The translations under genes and the position numbers were made by a program. Below, piece after piece: positions 11,544 through 23,299 of a stretch of 64,000 nucleotides of DNA. Below the pieces are notes generated by a model that did not search any database, had not been told where the DNA came from, and saw nothing but the letters and a program-made list of their open reading frames with translations. Origin of the DNA: Phytophthora quininea (taxonomy: Eukaryota; Oomycota; Peronosporomycetes; Peronosporales; Peronosporaceae); the NCBI GenBank assembly GCA_011947345.1, contig JAAVTG010000172.1, positions 1 to 64,000 on the forward strand, written 5' to 3'. The first letter of the stretch is position 1. Each line of letters starts with the position of its first letter.

Positions 11544-12071
11544 TAATCAATGTCTTTTGATTGATGTGATGGAAATGGAGCTGAGCTTGTAGTGCAAGAT
11601 TGATGGTTGGTCGATGTGAAATATCTTTCGCTGCGAGTTGAACTGACGGAATGAAGGATTAGTGAATTGATGGACCTTCGCTTAGTGACCTTCACAACTG
11701 CAAATGAAGTCAATCTTTATTTTACCATCTACACCTAACTACTACTTCACTGCAAGCTGCTTGGATCACTGTACCGAGGTAACTTAAGACGGGTAGTATA
11801 ATGAACGTAGCAAGGTGTTACTGCTACATGCTAGAGGAGTCACCTTTCACTGTCAACCAAACGCGCAGCAAAGTACTAGTGAACTTTCGGGTTTGCTACT
11901 CCGGCAAGTAGATATGTATATCTACGACTGAAGTAGATCTGACTGGGCAACTTTGTTTGTTTGTGGATAAAAGAAGTCGTTACGTCTCTACTAGTATGTG
12001 ACATCGTTGTACAAAAATAAAAAGAACGATACGCTGAATCGAGATAAATAAAAACACTCAAAACTGATTTA
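11544..12071. other. Noncoding stretch between oxygenase 1 and the nested Harbinger element
   Basis: About 530 bp without a convincing open frame or RNA. It is upstream of a minus-strand gene and may contain its former promoter. No motif recognised. Confidence 0.3.
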
Positions 12072-12148
12072 TTAGCTCATCCCCACCGGAACTGCGCTAT
12101 CGCTATTTATAAATTGTTATTCCTGTAAATTACAAGAGAGGGAAGTTT

Positions 12149-12175
12149 ATCCCCACCGGGGCTGCGCTTTCGCTA
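12149..12175 (+). repeat. Additional internal copy of the Harbinger terminal motif
   Basis: ATCCCCACCGGGGCTGCGCT and the next bases repeat the terminal motif of 12078-12105 in the same orientation, 70 bp inside the left end. It could be a subterminal transposase-binding site or the end of a second, related insertion. Confidence 0.5.
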
Positions 12176-12765
12176 AACATTATGGCGACGATAGCCAAAA
12201 AGCTCTCTTTCGCGCCAAAAGCTGTACAGTATAGCGAGAATGGTGCCTAGATAGTGTGTTCTCTCACTCCGAAGAAACGCGGACTCACAATCAACTTTGA
12301 ACAGGAGCTTGGGCAGATGCCGCGGGGATTCAACTTCACGGAGGCGGAGGATGTAACGGAGTTGCACGAAAGTCATAACTGTGCGTTGACTTTGGAGGTT
12401 ACACGAAACTCTTAACCGTGTATAGAGTTTCGACTCTATAGTCATCTGTCTCTCCACCACTCATTTACATATCTCTTAGGTTAACTATGCCACATAGTTT
12501 AGTCTATACATTTACACCAAAGTCAGATAAACAATTCAGTTCTACAGACAACGACAGAAAAACTCGGCAACGCAAAGACCGACAGTTCAGATGCGCGAGC
12601 ATACAAAATATTGGCCAATTAGATCATCACAAATTATTGACTGGCTGCCATACTAGAGCTGCGCGAATACTGGGATAGGAAATTTTACAACCGAAAAGTA
12701 TTACCACCAAGTACGGTTTTAGTAGTGAAAAAATAGTGCCGTAGCTGCGAAGTCCGACTCACTAC

Positions 12766-13279
12766 TCAACATGGGCAACAAAGAACAACTCGTTCAGTCG
12801 TGTAGTTAGATGGCACACCCTGTCCATAAACAAACCAAGCTTGTTTGGGGTTCTTATCGTCACGATAGTAACAACCCCTGGTGTTATCGCCTGTCTTCAA
12901 ACGCCAGCGACCTTCACAAGTCTGCTTTGGGTAACTTGCAATGCAAGCCACGCAGAGGAGGAGACGAACTCGAGTAGAGTGTCTGACGGTTAGCAGCAGC
13001 AAAGCGCCTGCCACTCAGCTCTGTATTTTGTAGAGTGAGCTCTGGGCTCAGTTAAGCTTTTCCCTGTCTAAATAGATAGTCACACTCTAACCGTCGGTTG
13101 TAGTGGACAACCTCGTAGGACAATTCCACCACGTGGGAAAGCATCCAGCCTCTCAACGCCTTCACGGGATAAACAACCCACACAAACACAAGCACTGCAG
13201 CAACTGTGGGAACAGTACTCTCCACTCCACAACAGGGTTCAAGTTGACTGGTTGTCAAGCAGCCTCGCAGACACTTCAT
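12766..13279 (-). other. Small cysteine-bearing open frames inside transposon copy 1 (possible passenger gene)
   Basis: 13279-13052 opens with ATG and encodes 75 residues with a hydrophobic stretch VPTVAAVLVFVWVVY. 13014-12766 encodes a leucine-rich start (initiated by GTG, stop codon just upstream) followed by a polar Cys-containing part (TCEGRWRLKTGDNTRGCYY) ending VVLCCPC. The two could be exons of one protein, since a CAG acceptor lies between them, but I see no certain donor. They run opposite to the transposase. The same frames occur in the second copy (39771-40284) with one visible residue change. Function unknown. Confidence 0.3.
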
Positions 13280-13643
13280 GTAGCTAGGCTAACCCAGGAT
13301 CAATGTCAGTTCACTTTTCTCCTTCCAGAACTCAAGTGGCTTTCGCAATAGACCCGTCGGGAGTGATTCCATATGTACCCGCTGTGGTCTCGAAAATTGC
13401 GGCAGTAATCAGCACTTGGTCAGATCCGTCGTCATGGTACTATTGTGCAGCGTCGCGTCCCGCGCGAGATTCAGCGACCGTTAGGCTATGTCCTTGCAGA
13501 TCGTGACGTCGATCTTCGTGCCTTGCTTTTTCGGACTGCAGCTTGTTGTTTTTGAACCCTGGCGCTCAGTGACGCTCACTGACTGTGGCAAAAAAGTGGC
13601 TTTAAAAGACTATTATTAATACTATATAATAATCGGTAAGACC

Positions 13644-13722
13644 GGTAGTGACCAGCGTTGACATTGAAGATTTGGAGGGCCCACATTTGTGCCGGTAATA
13701 CTGGTAGTGACCAGCGTTGACA
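13644..13722 (+). repeat. Paired 20-bp direct repeats inside transposon copy 1
   Basis: GGTAGTGACCAGCGTTGACA occurs at 13644-13663 and again at 13703-13722, 59 bp apart, just upstream of the transposase start. The same pair is present in the inverted second copy. Candidate transposase- or regulator-binding sites. Confidence 0.6.
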
Positions 13723-13808
13723 ATTATCCTTGTTGGGCTGGGCTGTACGTTTCTTTCCTATCCCAGAAAAACCACTACTACAGCCTGCTCATTACCATTC
13801 TTTTTGCA

Positions 13809-15064
13809 ATGTTAAGAAAGAAGAGGAGCTACACCGTCAAAAAAATGGGATACAATTCAGCGCGTCTGGGAAGTGGGCGTTGACGAAACCGCCCGCGAGC
13901 TCCAGTGCCCTCGACGCACAGGACGCACAGTGGACAGCTGGTGGCGGCAGCGTGACGCACTTGTGACCTTCACCGGCCACACGTCGTCAAAGATGTTAAA
14001 AAGGCAGGGACGCAAGGAAATATTTCCTTACATCTCTGTCCTCGTGACGTACATGAAGGACATCCGTAGAGAAGATAAAGTAAGTGTTTTTTAAGATGTT
14101 TTCTGTGTGTTTTCAGGATTAAAACTTAATGTTTATGCTACAGGCACTAACAACGAGGGGAATAATAGATTTCGTTTGGACTATTGATCACGACTGGGTG
14201 GTGAACTACTTTGAAGGAAAGAAGAGCGGCCAAGACGCTCTAGAAAGAATGATCCAGCGTCTAGCTAAACGGTAAGATACTATTTCGTGCAACTGATTAA
14301 ATAATTTTAACTTTGATTAATTAATGTTTGTAGCTATGGTTTCTCATCGCAAAAGCCTCAAATAGCGAAGGTGATCTCGGAGGAGCTAGAAGAGGTGCGA
14401 GCTGAATTCTCGCTCTCGCTTTGGAGGGATTACGCCTCGTATGAGGGTGATGGGATGTATAACGTCGATGGAACTGCCATCAACTTCGACATGCCACCAG
14501 GCCGTATTTGGGCTCTTCGAGGGCGTCATGACCCCGCTCATATTGCTGAGATTAGTAAGCACGAGGAACGCATGACTGCGGTGCTGACCATTAGAGACGA
14601 CGGTGAGCTAAATCCTATTTTTATAGATTTATGCTAATACTTACGACTACGTTTACTAAATACAGGTAAAAAGCTGCCAATTTTATTCATTGTTCGCGCT
14701 AAACTGGGTGGCACAATTGAGCGCTACGAGTTACCAACGTATCCACGCGGCCACTATTATACTGTGCAGGAGCACACGCGGATGGACGCCACAGGCTGGC
14801 GATTCTACGTCGAAAACTTCCTACAGTACGAAGTTGACAGCCCTGTCATCCTTCCCTAGACAATTTTGACAGTCATGTCTCGGAGGAGGGGCAGCGTGTT
14901 GCGGCTGAGGTGGCAAACGCTAAAGTTGTCCCGCTCCCCCTAATAGTACAGCGGTACGCCAACCGTTGGATGCTGGCGTAATGGGGCCTCTAAAATCTAA
15001 GCTACGTGTAGGATTTCAAGGAATCGCTGGCGGGATTGCGAAGGAGAAGAGCTCCGCGCGATAA
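13809..15064 (+). pseudogene. Pogo-like DDE transposase, copy 1 (two frameshifts)
   Basis: Proposed start ATG at 13809. A helix-turn-helix part contains VGVDETARELQCPRRTGRTV, then introns at about 14080-14142, 14273-14332 and 14603-14665. The first catalytic motif is MYNVDGTAINFDMPPGRIW and the second is ILP-DNFDSHVSEE. The expected third motif is readable only in another frame (TAVRQPLDAGVMGPLK). A one-base loss in CTCCCCCTAAT (about 14935) breaks the frame before it, and this lesion is shared with copy 2. Copy 1 has an additional one-base deletion at about 14857 (CTTCCCTAGAC versus CTTCCCCTAGAC in copy 2). Confidence 0.75.
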
Positions 15065-15325
15065 AAGCTACCATTGCCACTTGGGAGAAGATTACTGAGG
15101 AGACGGTGATTCGCGGCTTTCAATAAGCTACCCCCAAGCATCCCGAAGTCACAATTTGACAATAAAGCTTCTCTTTTTTTTTTGCAAATCACGTGTTTTG
15201 TTTGGCTTTTTTGTTTCATTTTTCGTTTTTTCAACCAATCATATTTCATGCCGAATTTTGTGCCTGCTTGTTTTTACTGTGGCATGTCTGACGAATCCTG
15301 CCGAGTTTTTCTGTCGTTGTCTGTA

Positions 15326-16844
15326 ACGGGTTTTCCCGATCAATACCCGGACAGTGACCTCTAAATGTAACCCCATGTAACCATAGTACCCTCATTCCGG
15401 CAAACCACCCATTTTGAGATTGCCACCGAGCCTCCCCAGCACCAGTCGAAAATGCCTGCTCGTATACCTATCAGCATGTGGCGCAAGCAAGATGTCGTCA
15501 AGTGGATCGCGCATGAAGGTGGGGGCGTTCCTACGGGGGCCATCAAACGTTTCGGCACAAAAGGTTGGAAATTAGATGAAGGCAGCGTCAGAAGGTGGAG
15601 GCGTAACAGGGAGAAGGTGCTCGCCCTAAACCCCGGCAGCAATCGACTCCCCGGAGGGGATAGACCGCTCTCACTTGCCATAGAGGAGGCGCTTTTTGAT
15701 GCGGTCGTTCAGAAGCGACAAGAGAAGGAGAAAGTTACTCGAGCATGGATTGCCCACTTGGCCAGGGTGATATACTCGTGTCAGCAGTCTGAAGATGTCC
15801 CCCGACAAACTTTACAGCCTCAGATCATTGGGTGTCCTCATTCATGCATCGCTACGGATTATCGCTACAACGACGTGCTAATTTAACGACGCTTGATGAC
15901 GACAAGCTCGTAGATCGTGCCTTTTCCTACATGTCATTTCTTCAACAATCAATTGATGCTATGGATCGGAATCGCACCGTCCTTATGGATGCAACAGCGG
16001 TTTCCTTTGAGGACGCGCACCCAGACTGTGGATTTGGTTGGAACTCGACATGTTTTCGTCCGATCAACAGGTTTTCGTCCATGCGAGTCACCGCTGTTCT
16101 CGCTGTGACGGCTGCGGGGAAGAAGCTCCCCACTTCTGGTATGAAAGGGCAAGGAGTCACCTGCTTTTGAAAGAGTGCAAGGTATTTACGTTGCCAAACA
16201 ACCTCGCGCTTGGGTTGACAGCAAGCTGCTGCAGCGCTGGATTGATCTGAGTTTTCCTCTTGTGGACGCAGGAGGTGGCAAGTTTTGTCGTGTGGGACTC
16301 GATGCGTGCCATATCTCCAAGGAGACAAAGCCCAAGTGCACAGCTCGTGGTGTGAGTATGTGCGTCATTCCAGGAGGTCTAACTCCATATCTGCAAGCAG
16401 GAGATATAGTAATCTACAAAACTTTTAAGGATCTTCTTATATGGAGATCAACGCCTGGAAAGAAAGCGATCAAGTTGAATACGCGCGGTTCGGCAACCTG
16501 CGGATGCCTTCAGTAGATGTCGTGTGCGGATGGGTGCGAAAATCCTGGCGAGACACGGTTACAGCGACTGTCAACAACTCTATCGCTGCTGCATGAATCT
16601 CGAAAACTATTTGGATTGGCTTGTGTCCCAGCATATGGACAGAAGTTTTGCTTGAGGTGGGAAAATAGCCAAGATGTCGAACACGTCGAAGAAACATTTA
16701 ATCTAGACGAGCTAGACGATGCTCTGGATGATATTTCTCTCGTAGACTAGTAGTATAACCATTCGATACTATATCGCGTAACCTTTGGTGGCTGGAGAGG
16801 GCACTGATAATTAGTGCCGCGGGCATTGATCGGGAAAACCCCGT
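15326..16844 (+). mobile_element. 1.5-kb TA-target pogo-like element abutting transposon copy 1
   Basis: The left end ACGGGTTTTCCCGATCAATA (15326 onward) is inverted at the right end, which reads inward ACGGGGTTTTCCCGATCAAT from 16844. TA dinucleotides flank both (15324-15325, 16845-16846). The left TA is the same TA that ends transposon copy 1, so one element was inserted exactly at the target duplication of the other. The interior encodes a DDE_1-type transposase. Confidence 0.8.
15452..16750 (+). pseudogene. DDE_1/pogo-like transposase with several frame changes
   Basis: ATG at 15452 (MPARIPISMWRKQDVVKWIA) gives an HTH-like N-terminus. After a frame change near 15830 comes the first catalytic motif VLMDATAVSFEDAHPD. 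After another near 16165 come VGLDACHISKETKP and PGGLTPYLQAGDIVIYKTFK, the third-residue region. The end is acidic (DELDDALDDISLVD). At least three frame changes, about 15.83, 16.17 and 16.52 kb, make this an inactive copy. Family membership rests on motif order. Confidence 0.7.
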
Positions 16845-16949
16845 TATATTTGCAGTTAATTAGTGTTGTCCTTGTTTTAAGGGACACCGACTCTGCGAGT
16901 TCTAGTTACGGGACTGTGCTTGGTTCTTTTCTAGAACCGAAGGCTGAAA

Positions 16950-17500
16950 GCCTAAAGACATCGAATCGGGGAGTCCCACGTCTTCCTCCGAGGACGGGGA
17001 CATATCATACGGGCGTGACGTTCTGGGAGCGTGTTCACGGGCACTTAATGGCTGCTCGTCGAAAGGGCTAAGCTGTCCGAGAGATTCGCGCACTGGAGTG
17101 CGTGGCCCAAGATCGCTGCCCAAGCCAGGAACTGCCGTGGAAAAAGTTGGCCGTCGTACAGGGGCCAGCATTGAGAACGAGATCCGGGATGCACAGCAAA
17201 TTTACATGAGGATGGAATAAAGCGATGTATTGATGCTGGTTAAGCCGTTCAGGTTGCTGCACTGTTGGCGTATTTGCACAACGAGCCGTTGTGGACTTCA
17301 TGTCGCGAAGAACCGAAAGGCGCGACAGCAAACATACAGACCAGCTCTACTGATCCAACTCACGATTCTCGTCCACAAGGACAGAAGGCCGTCAAACAGC
17401 AAGCAGAGGAAGCCCTGTCGACCTCGACTTCCATCTCAGGCTGGCCAAAACCGACGAAGCAATTGCCAAAGCCAGCAAAACGGGCACCCAAGTCATGATG
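16950..17500 (+). pseudogene. Possible SANT/Myb-like accessory protein remnant of the Harbinger element
   Basis: A plus-strand frame reads TGVTFWERVHGHLMAARRKG, resembling the first helices of SANT/Myb-like proteins encoded beside Harbinger transposases. It is followed, across stops and frame changes, by SERFAHWSAWPKIAAQA and a Gln/Lys/Pro-rich tail ending near 17498. It is convergent with the transposase remnant at 17.75-18.64 kb. Weak evidence; it could be chance similarity. Confidence 0.33.
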
Positions 17501-17749
17501 CGTGTGATGTTGAATTGTTAACCGTCTCCCTAGTGACTTGGATCGTGGCTCATGTCACTCCTTCAAACTGCTCCGCAGCCAAGTGCTTAAGCAGGATTAT
17601 GCACCTGAAATTCCTGTTAACGACCCTGCAGACCAGGTAGCGGTGAATGATGCGGACGAAGACAATGCAGATGCGTGAATCGTAAGTGAGCACACTCACG
17701 TTAGATTGGGAGTTGTTACTGTGTCTGTATTAACTACGTTATGTGTCAT

Positions 17750-18640
17750 TGATGCTCGATGAGATACTTCTCAAACTTCGCATGAGCAGCATCGTTTTGG
17801 ATGCGAGAAATACCAGTGAGCAGTTCGTCAAATGGTAGAATAATTTAAGCAACAGACGGGCAATCTATGGTCTGTATGTAAGAGTCTTCGTTGTCATCGC
17901 AATCGTCGCCAATAGATGTTGTGAAGAGCAACACAGCAGTATTAGACAAAGCTCAGCATAGACTCGTCCCACGGACGTCTTGGCTGCGTGAGTTTACCGA
18001 ATAGCCTTTCAGATTGTCAAAGCATCGTTCAGTGCCCTTGCGCACGCCTACTGGAGCCCTTGTGAAGTGCTTCTCGTTTGGTGTATCTGGTTGCCGAATA
18101 GATTTCACGAATACAGACCCCTTCGGGTAGATAACATCGCATAACAGATATCACATGCTGCAATGATTGGCTTTGACTTCATATTTATACGCTGGTGCAT
18201 TTCCCTTTCAGCCAATTGACGAGTAATGAAGAGCGGTCCACTACATTGACATCACAGTTGGAACCTGGTAGGCCCACAACAGAATGTCAAATTCGCTATT
18301 CTTTCGGGGCAACTGCCTCCATGATCATAGTGATGTTCCGTATCAATCTTGGTACATGCCGTGCCAAGCTGTAGGACAATTTTCCCGAACTCAATGAATG
18401 CAGCCCAACAATGCAAACATGCTGGGAAACCTCGACTAACATTGGAAGGGCAGCGTGTCTTGCTATATATGCTACAGTCGGCTCACTTAAATACTTCCCT
18501 CCGAAGCAGACGATCACTGTCTTCACGAACCGCTTGAGTCTCTCCAATGCTGTTGATTCGCAATTCGAACGTTTTCATCTGTTACGTCAGCGCATATCCC
18601 GTAGCAAAGCATACTTAAGGCCGCTGTGACTTTTTGTACG
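17750..18640 (-). pseudogene. PIF/Harbinger-type transposase (plant-transposon-protein-like) remnant
   Basis: The minus strand carries ERLKRFVKTVIVCFGGKYLS and EPTVAYIARHAA (18547-18450). In shifted frames it then shows a GLPGSNCDVNVVDRS segment (about 18.27-18.2 kb), close to the GSNNDINVLDRS motif of PIF-type transposases, and RRGLYS/NQIHQTRSTSQG matching the following motif. Multiple stops and frame changes show advanced decay. It is probably the transposase of the 12075-19142 element. Confidence 0.6.
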
Positions 18641-19251
18641 GGTGGAAACCATCCTCATCTCGTGCATCTGGTCGCAGGATGACGTAGATATCTGCCTCGG
18701 TCACTTTTCCCATAATACGCGCGTATCAGCGCCAAGGCAAGCAAAATCGACGACGAAATAGAGCAGCGGCGTCGGCGAAAAATAGTCGGTGCAGAGGAGT
18801 TGATCTGCAGCAGCTCATGTGCTGGCCAGGTTGGAGATTTACCCGGAAGAGAACTGCTTTACTGTCTCTTCTTCGATGGCAGTTCGTTTCACTAAAGGGG
18901 ATCAGCGCACACGCCAGCAACAGCAGCAGCTTCGTCCTCCTCCTCGTAATGGAAACAGCGATTGGATCTGCTCCCTCCAGCTCATCTTGAGGTGACTTCC
19001 TTTGTTATTGGAACGACGACTGTTCGTGATGAAATAGTGAGTCACGATGCGTGCCTGCACCGCTAACGTTGTATTACATTTGTTTCACCGTGCTAAACGT
19101 CGCCTTAGTGATAGCGATAGCGCGGCTCCGGTGGGGATGCTCTTAGTATTGCGTCTTGCCGCCCTTATTCTCAGGCATCTCATGGCCACCCTTACGCATA
19201 GACTCAACTAGATTGCATATGACCAAAATAAGATTTTCATCCCAACCGCTG

Positions 19252-19700
19252 TCATCTGCGCCACGCTCTGGCACTGCCTTCCGTTGGGATATTAAGCGCG
19301 AGAAACAACAGCCAACAGGTTTTCAAATAGGTTAAGATCTGGAGAGCGGGCCGGCCTATCCATGACATGCAAGCACTGTTCCTTGAAGAACGGCTTGGTG
19401 CGAGCCGACGTGTGGATGCTCGCGTTGTCTTGATGAAAAGTGAAAGTTGTACCATAGTGTAGATGTGCGCCGGGAAGTTGATAGTCATGAGTCATGAGTC
19501 ACAACGTGTAGACGCAGCTGCCTGAGTTCTGTTTCGCTACAAGTAGTACAAGCTTGGTTTCGGCTGCCCTACTAATCCTACCCCACACAATAACAGACAC
19601 ACCACCATACTGGCGGTGCACAGTCTGCCGCGTAGACTGCCCGAACATCACGCCAGTAGCGCTGGTAGCTATCTGGATCATTAAGGTCAGTAGTGTAGTT
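19252..19700 (-). pseudogene. Tc1/mariner-type transposase fragment
   Basis: Minus-strand frames read YWRDVRA, then FGQSTRQTVHRQYGGVSVIV followed by WGRIS, then FHQDNASIHTSARTKPFF and DRPARSPDLNLFENL. The last two correspond to the QDNA(P)xH and SPDLNPIENLW motifs of Tc1 transposases. Frame changes occur near 19500 and 19640. Only the C-terminal half is recognisable. Confidence 0.72.
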
Positions 19701-19899
19701 TATTATCTTGGTCGGACGAACATAAAAACCACACATATAGACAACATTCGTGCTACAACGCAAATTTATCCTTTGCGCACGAAGAGTCTCTAGCTTCTTC
19801 GAGCAGATTGGAAATTGCGATGAACGCAAATGTCGACACGATCGCCGACTCGATGGAGAGCGAGCTAAGTGCTCCATCTAAAACGCAAGATGCATCCGC

Positions 19900-21418
19900 C
19901 CGTGCGAAGTTCAATATTTTCCTGAAAATAAGCACGTAGGTAAAACATTGGTTTTATCAACACTGACAGCGGAACAAAGTACAACGGAGGTGATTGGAAA
20001 GCTTCTAGGATCTTGTCATACACTGGCAGAGTTCTATGATTTATCTGAGATTAATCAAGAGCCAATTAGAGAAGACAACGAGAACTCGGTTGTTTCGCAG
20101 CTACCCTGACAGATATCGTCGCTGCCGCCGTCACCTGCAAACGCAGTTCCTGATGCTGACCATATCGACAGGCAAGACGATTAAAGGACAAACGCCGCCG
20201 ATGACTATGAGAGATCTTAGCTCCATTGCAACGGTACCATTTTTCAAAAACGACAAGAAAGCTCTTGTTGAACGCACTCTCCTTAACAAGTAGTGGATCT
20301 CCATTGGCCGATACTCCGACGTAGGCATAATGCATTTCTCGGATTTACACTGGCACGGAAGCTTTATTCTATTGATCTGACGCGGTGAGTGCTGCATGCT
20401 CACAGATTGAAGGGAATGTTAGTTGTACTACAACAGAGTGTCGCGATCTTCTGCTCTTCATATGTTGGAGCATCGACCCATTTCATTCCCTCCTCCCAAC
20501 TAGTTGTGAATCCTTACAACGCCTCATCACGATTTTTTTCTTTCGCAAGTTTCTTCAACGAATACTGATGCACACGTAGCTGCATACATCAATCGAATAC
20601 TAATGTCAATGAGCAAGCACGATGTCGGCACCGTTTGACGAAGAATCCAATCGCACTCGGCTCGTCGCGACGGGGCCGCGTGCGCCACCTCAAACCAAAG
20701 CGTGAACTTGTCCGACTTGGCACATGTAGATTGTGCACTACGGACGGATTTAGTAAGCTTCTCAAGTACATATCGCCCGCATTTGCGAGCGTTAAAAAGG
20801 CTGTGAAGGTCCTAGGTGAATGGACCGACACAAAGCAGACAGGACGTCTATCATCACTTAAATGTCTCAACAAGGACTGCCATTAGACATTCGTCAGAGT
20901 TAGTGAATTTGCTTAAGTTCTACGTGCACCTCATTTGGAAAAGATATCTCCGAAACGTTTTGCAGACAGTCTTACCGCAACGTTGCTAATATACTACCGC
21001 GATACTCTCGAAATATCGCCGCAGCATATCCTCCACCAAGATCCGCAGCGCGTGCACAGCAGCTTGCCAGATTCACGAAGATGCCAGGAAGAATTACTGG
21101 AATGGGGGAGCAAGATACGCATGCGGTTCGTCCTGGATAACACGTTATCATTACTGATTCATCACGCTATAGACAGCCTTTCAATGGAGGAACAAGTAGA
21201 ACGGTTTGTCGGATTACCTTTGCAGAAACTCTCGAACGCCTTTTGACGGGACACCGACAATTTATGACTGCTAACGAGGACCTCAAAGGCATGATACATC
21301 GCCTACTAGATCGAATTGATCATCTTAAAGCTGCCTCACGGCGCTTCTACAATACAGGTACTTCTGCTACAGACAGGGCAACAGTGAGCTAAAGCGTGAT
21401 CCAAAACGACGCGCAGCT
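19900..21418. other. Unrecognised, probably noncoding or heavily decayed
   Basis: Only short open frames in both strands. A plus frame at 20635-20886 ends in Cys/His (LGTCRLCTTDGF ... LNKDCH) but has no recognisable relatives. No terminal repeats were found by eye. Confidence 0.25.
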
Positions 21419-21790
21419 TTAGCGCTTACCTTGCTCGGTCCTCGAGTAGGTGCGACGTGGCCCAAGCCACTCACTACCTTGAAGGGCAAGCATCTCTCCG
21501 ACTTTTGGTTCAGTTCTTCTTGGAAGGACTAGGTTCCCTTCTAATTCTCTCAGGGAATCGCAGTCAAAAAGAATGTGCTCGCGGATCTCGGCAGTTTCCC
21601 TCCGCTCCCATCCTCTGCACACGAATTAGAGCGGGCAAATTGCATATCTGAAATGGAAACTTTGTCAAGCCAATGTGAAACAGTATTAGTGAGCGCGTTC
21701 ACGAAAGCTACAGATTCAGCGGGAGCTCGGCGGAAGCGGTCTGGTAAACTCACCAGTATTGTAAAAGCTTGGAGTGAACTAACCTAGCAG
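21419..21790 (-). pseudogene. Possible C-terminal fragment of a non-LTR retrotransposon polyprotein
   Basis: The minus-strand frame CRGWERRETAEIREHILFDC resembles the zinc-ribbon-like end of LINE or RNase H regions (CxC...ETxEHxLxxC). A weakly helical segment lies upstream. The fragment is short and frame-broken; low confidence. Confidence 0.3.
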
Positions 21791-23141
21791 CAGCGGATTT
21801 CATTCCGCTTGCTACCCGCATCCGATTCAAATCCGATTAACCTAGATTAATTTACAGAGCTTAATGTGCCGCTGAGGCAGTAGTATCGTACATCTGTGAG
21901 CAATCATCAACCGTTAAGCCCACAATAGTATTCGGATGCTCCGACTTTTACCATATAGCCCTGAACCACCGCCTGATCCATCCAGCCGCACATACGCCAG
22001 TCCGCCTTAGAGCTCCCACTTAGCCGTTGAGGTCAATCGAGCCTCCTCCGCCGCCGCAAATAAAGCACTGGCCAGTCCATTGTAGTCAGATACAGTCGGG
22101 TACGAAGTTACGCTGAGTACAAATTTACTTCAATAGTGAAATCAAGTGTACATGTCACGATATATGCAATTGCTATTTTCGTCCGAGGTTAACACATTAC
22201 GACCGCCGAAGATACGACGAAGTTGCACGGTACAGTAGACAAAACATTATCCATAAATTTACTGTGGCACTTTCCTGTGCCTCCGCTCTTGTTCTAAATC
22301 ATTTGTGCTTCAAATTAAGGACTTAACCCTAGAACACATCGACAAGCACTTGACAAATCCAAGGGCAAATCAAGATAGAAAACTTTATAGAGACAAGAAT
22401 TATGGACACATTTGTGAGGAAACCCGGGCATGGAGGTGCTGTCGGACTGTGATGGGCCAAGAGCAACCGAGACGGCCTAGAGCGCAGGGTGATAAAGAAT
22501 GGACTTGTGTCATCTTGGCTGGCGTAGTAGTTACTACAAGCCTTGGAATATAATTCATCTCCGGAAAGTCTCTCAGTCCAAGTTGTCTAGGGCGCTACGC
22601 CACAGCGACAACACTGATGAAACTAGAACTGGTCATCGATTTGTATGTTTACTAAATGCAGGATGATCCATTCCACCAATTGCTTCTGTCACTGCCGCAG
22701 CGTTTGGGGTCCGGAGAGTTGGGCTTTCAGCAACACCCGTGTTTCTATAGAGTATAGCCACTCGATCTTGTAACATAGTCACTTTCTCTAACCAGAGCGT
22801 TTACCATTGAATTCAGTATTTTATAGGCTCCGTTGTACTTGTCACTAACACTAACGAAAGTCAGCAATCACAGCCAAGGCTGGCGATGGCGTCGAATAGA
22901 GTGTTTTCTCATAAGAATCCACCATGTTTAACCTTATTGTGGCACTTCTCAATTTGCGGCTTTGTGCACCACCCATTGAGCTCTACCATCTAACCCCTCC
23001 GGTCTCGAGATGCCTAGCCTTCTACCCGCCCATTCAACGCCTCTAGCTGGACTACCACCACTTACTTCCGACATGTAGATCGAAGTATGCAACCCCTCTG
23101 GCCGCGACAAGGACCACCCCAGTCTTAACGCACGAGCTCGT
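21791..23141. other. No gene recognised
   Basis: Unique-looking sequence with frequent stops in all frames. No RNA gene, terminal repeat or conserved motif was seen. Confidence 0.25.
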
Positions 23142-23299
23142 TTGGCCAATCATTCCCGATCGGTTAAATCCCCCCTCCCCCAAAGTGAATGCCGCCCACG
23201 TTCAGCTTTCTTCGAGCGCAAGCGGTCGTATCGCAATGCTGATGGAGGCGATGCTACTCAAGCATCCCACCATCGGCTTCGAAGGAACATTCTCGTGGC

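Larger units (their letters stand above)
12545..15323 (+). mobile_element. 2.78-kb TA-target (pogo-like) transposon, copy 1
   Basis: The ends are perfect 25-bp inverted repeats: 12545-12569 starts CAGACAACGACAGAAAAACT, and 15299-15323 is its reverse complement. They are flanked by TA (12543-12544 and 15324-15325). It carries a multi-exon DDE transposase pseudogene on the plus strand and two small minus-strand open frames. A near-identical copy lies inverted at 37729-40495. Confidence 0.88.
12075..19142 (-). mobile_element. PIF/Harbinger element with TTA duplications, containing two nested transposons
   Basis: 12075-12105 and 19112-19142 are inverted repeats matching at 27 of 31 positions (core CATCCCCACCGGA and GCGCTATCGCTA). 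Each end is flanked by TTA (12072-12074 and 19143-19145), the classic 3-bp PIF/Harbinger target duplication. Inside are a PIF/Harbinger-type transposase remnant (minus, about 17.75-18.64 kb) and a possible SANT-like remnant (plus, about 16.95-17.5 kb). Two TA-target elements (12545-15323 and 15326-16844) account for about 4.3 kb, leaving a host element of about 2.77 kb. Confidence 0.75.

Noticed and set aside
15049..15190. Gene on the minus strand at the end of transposon copy 1
   Set aside because: Short Lys-rich frame running through an A/T homopolymer inside the transposon; no relatives seen.
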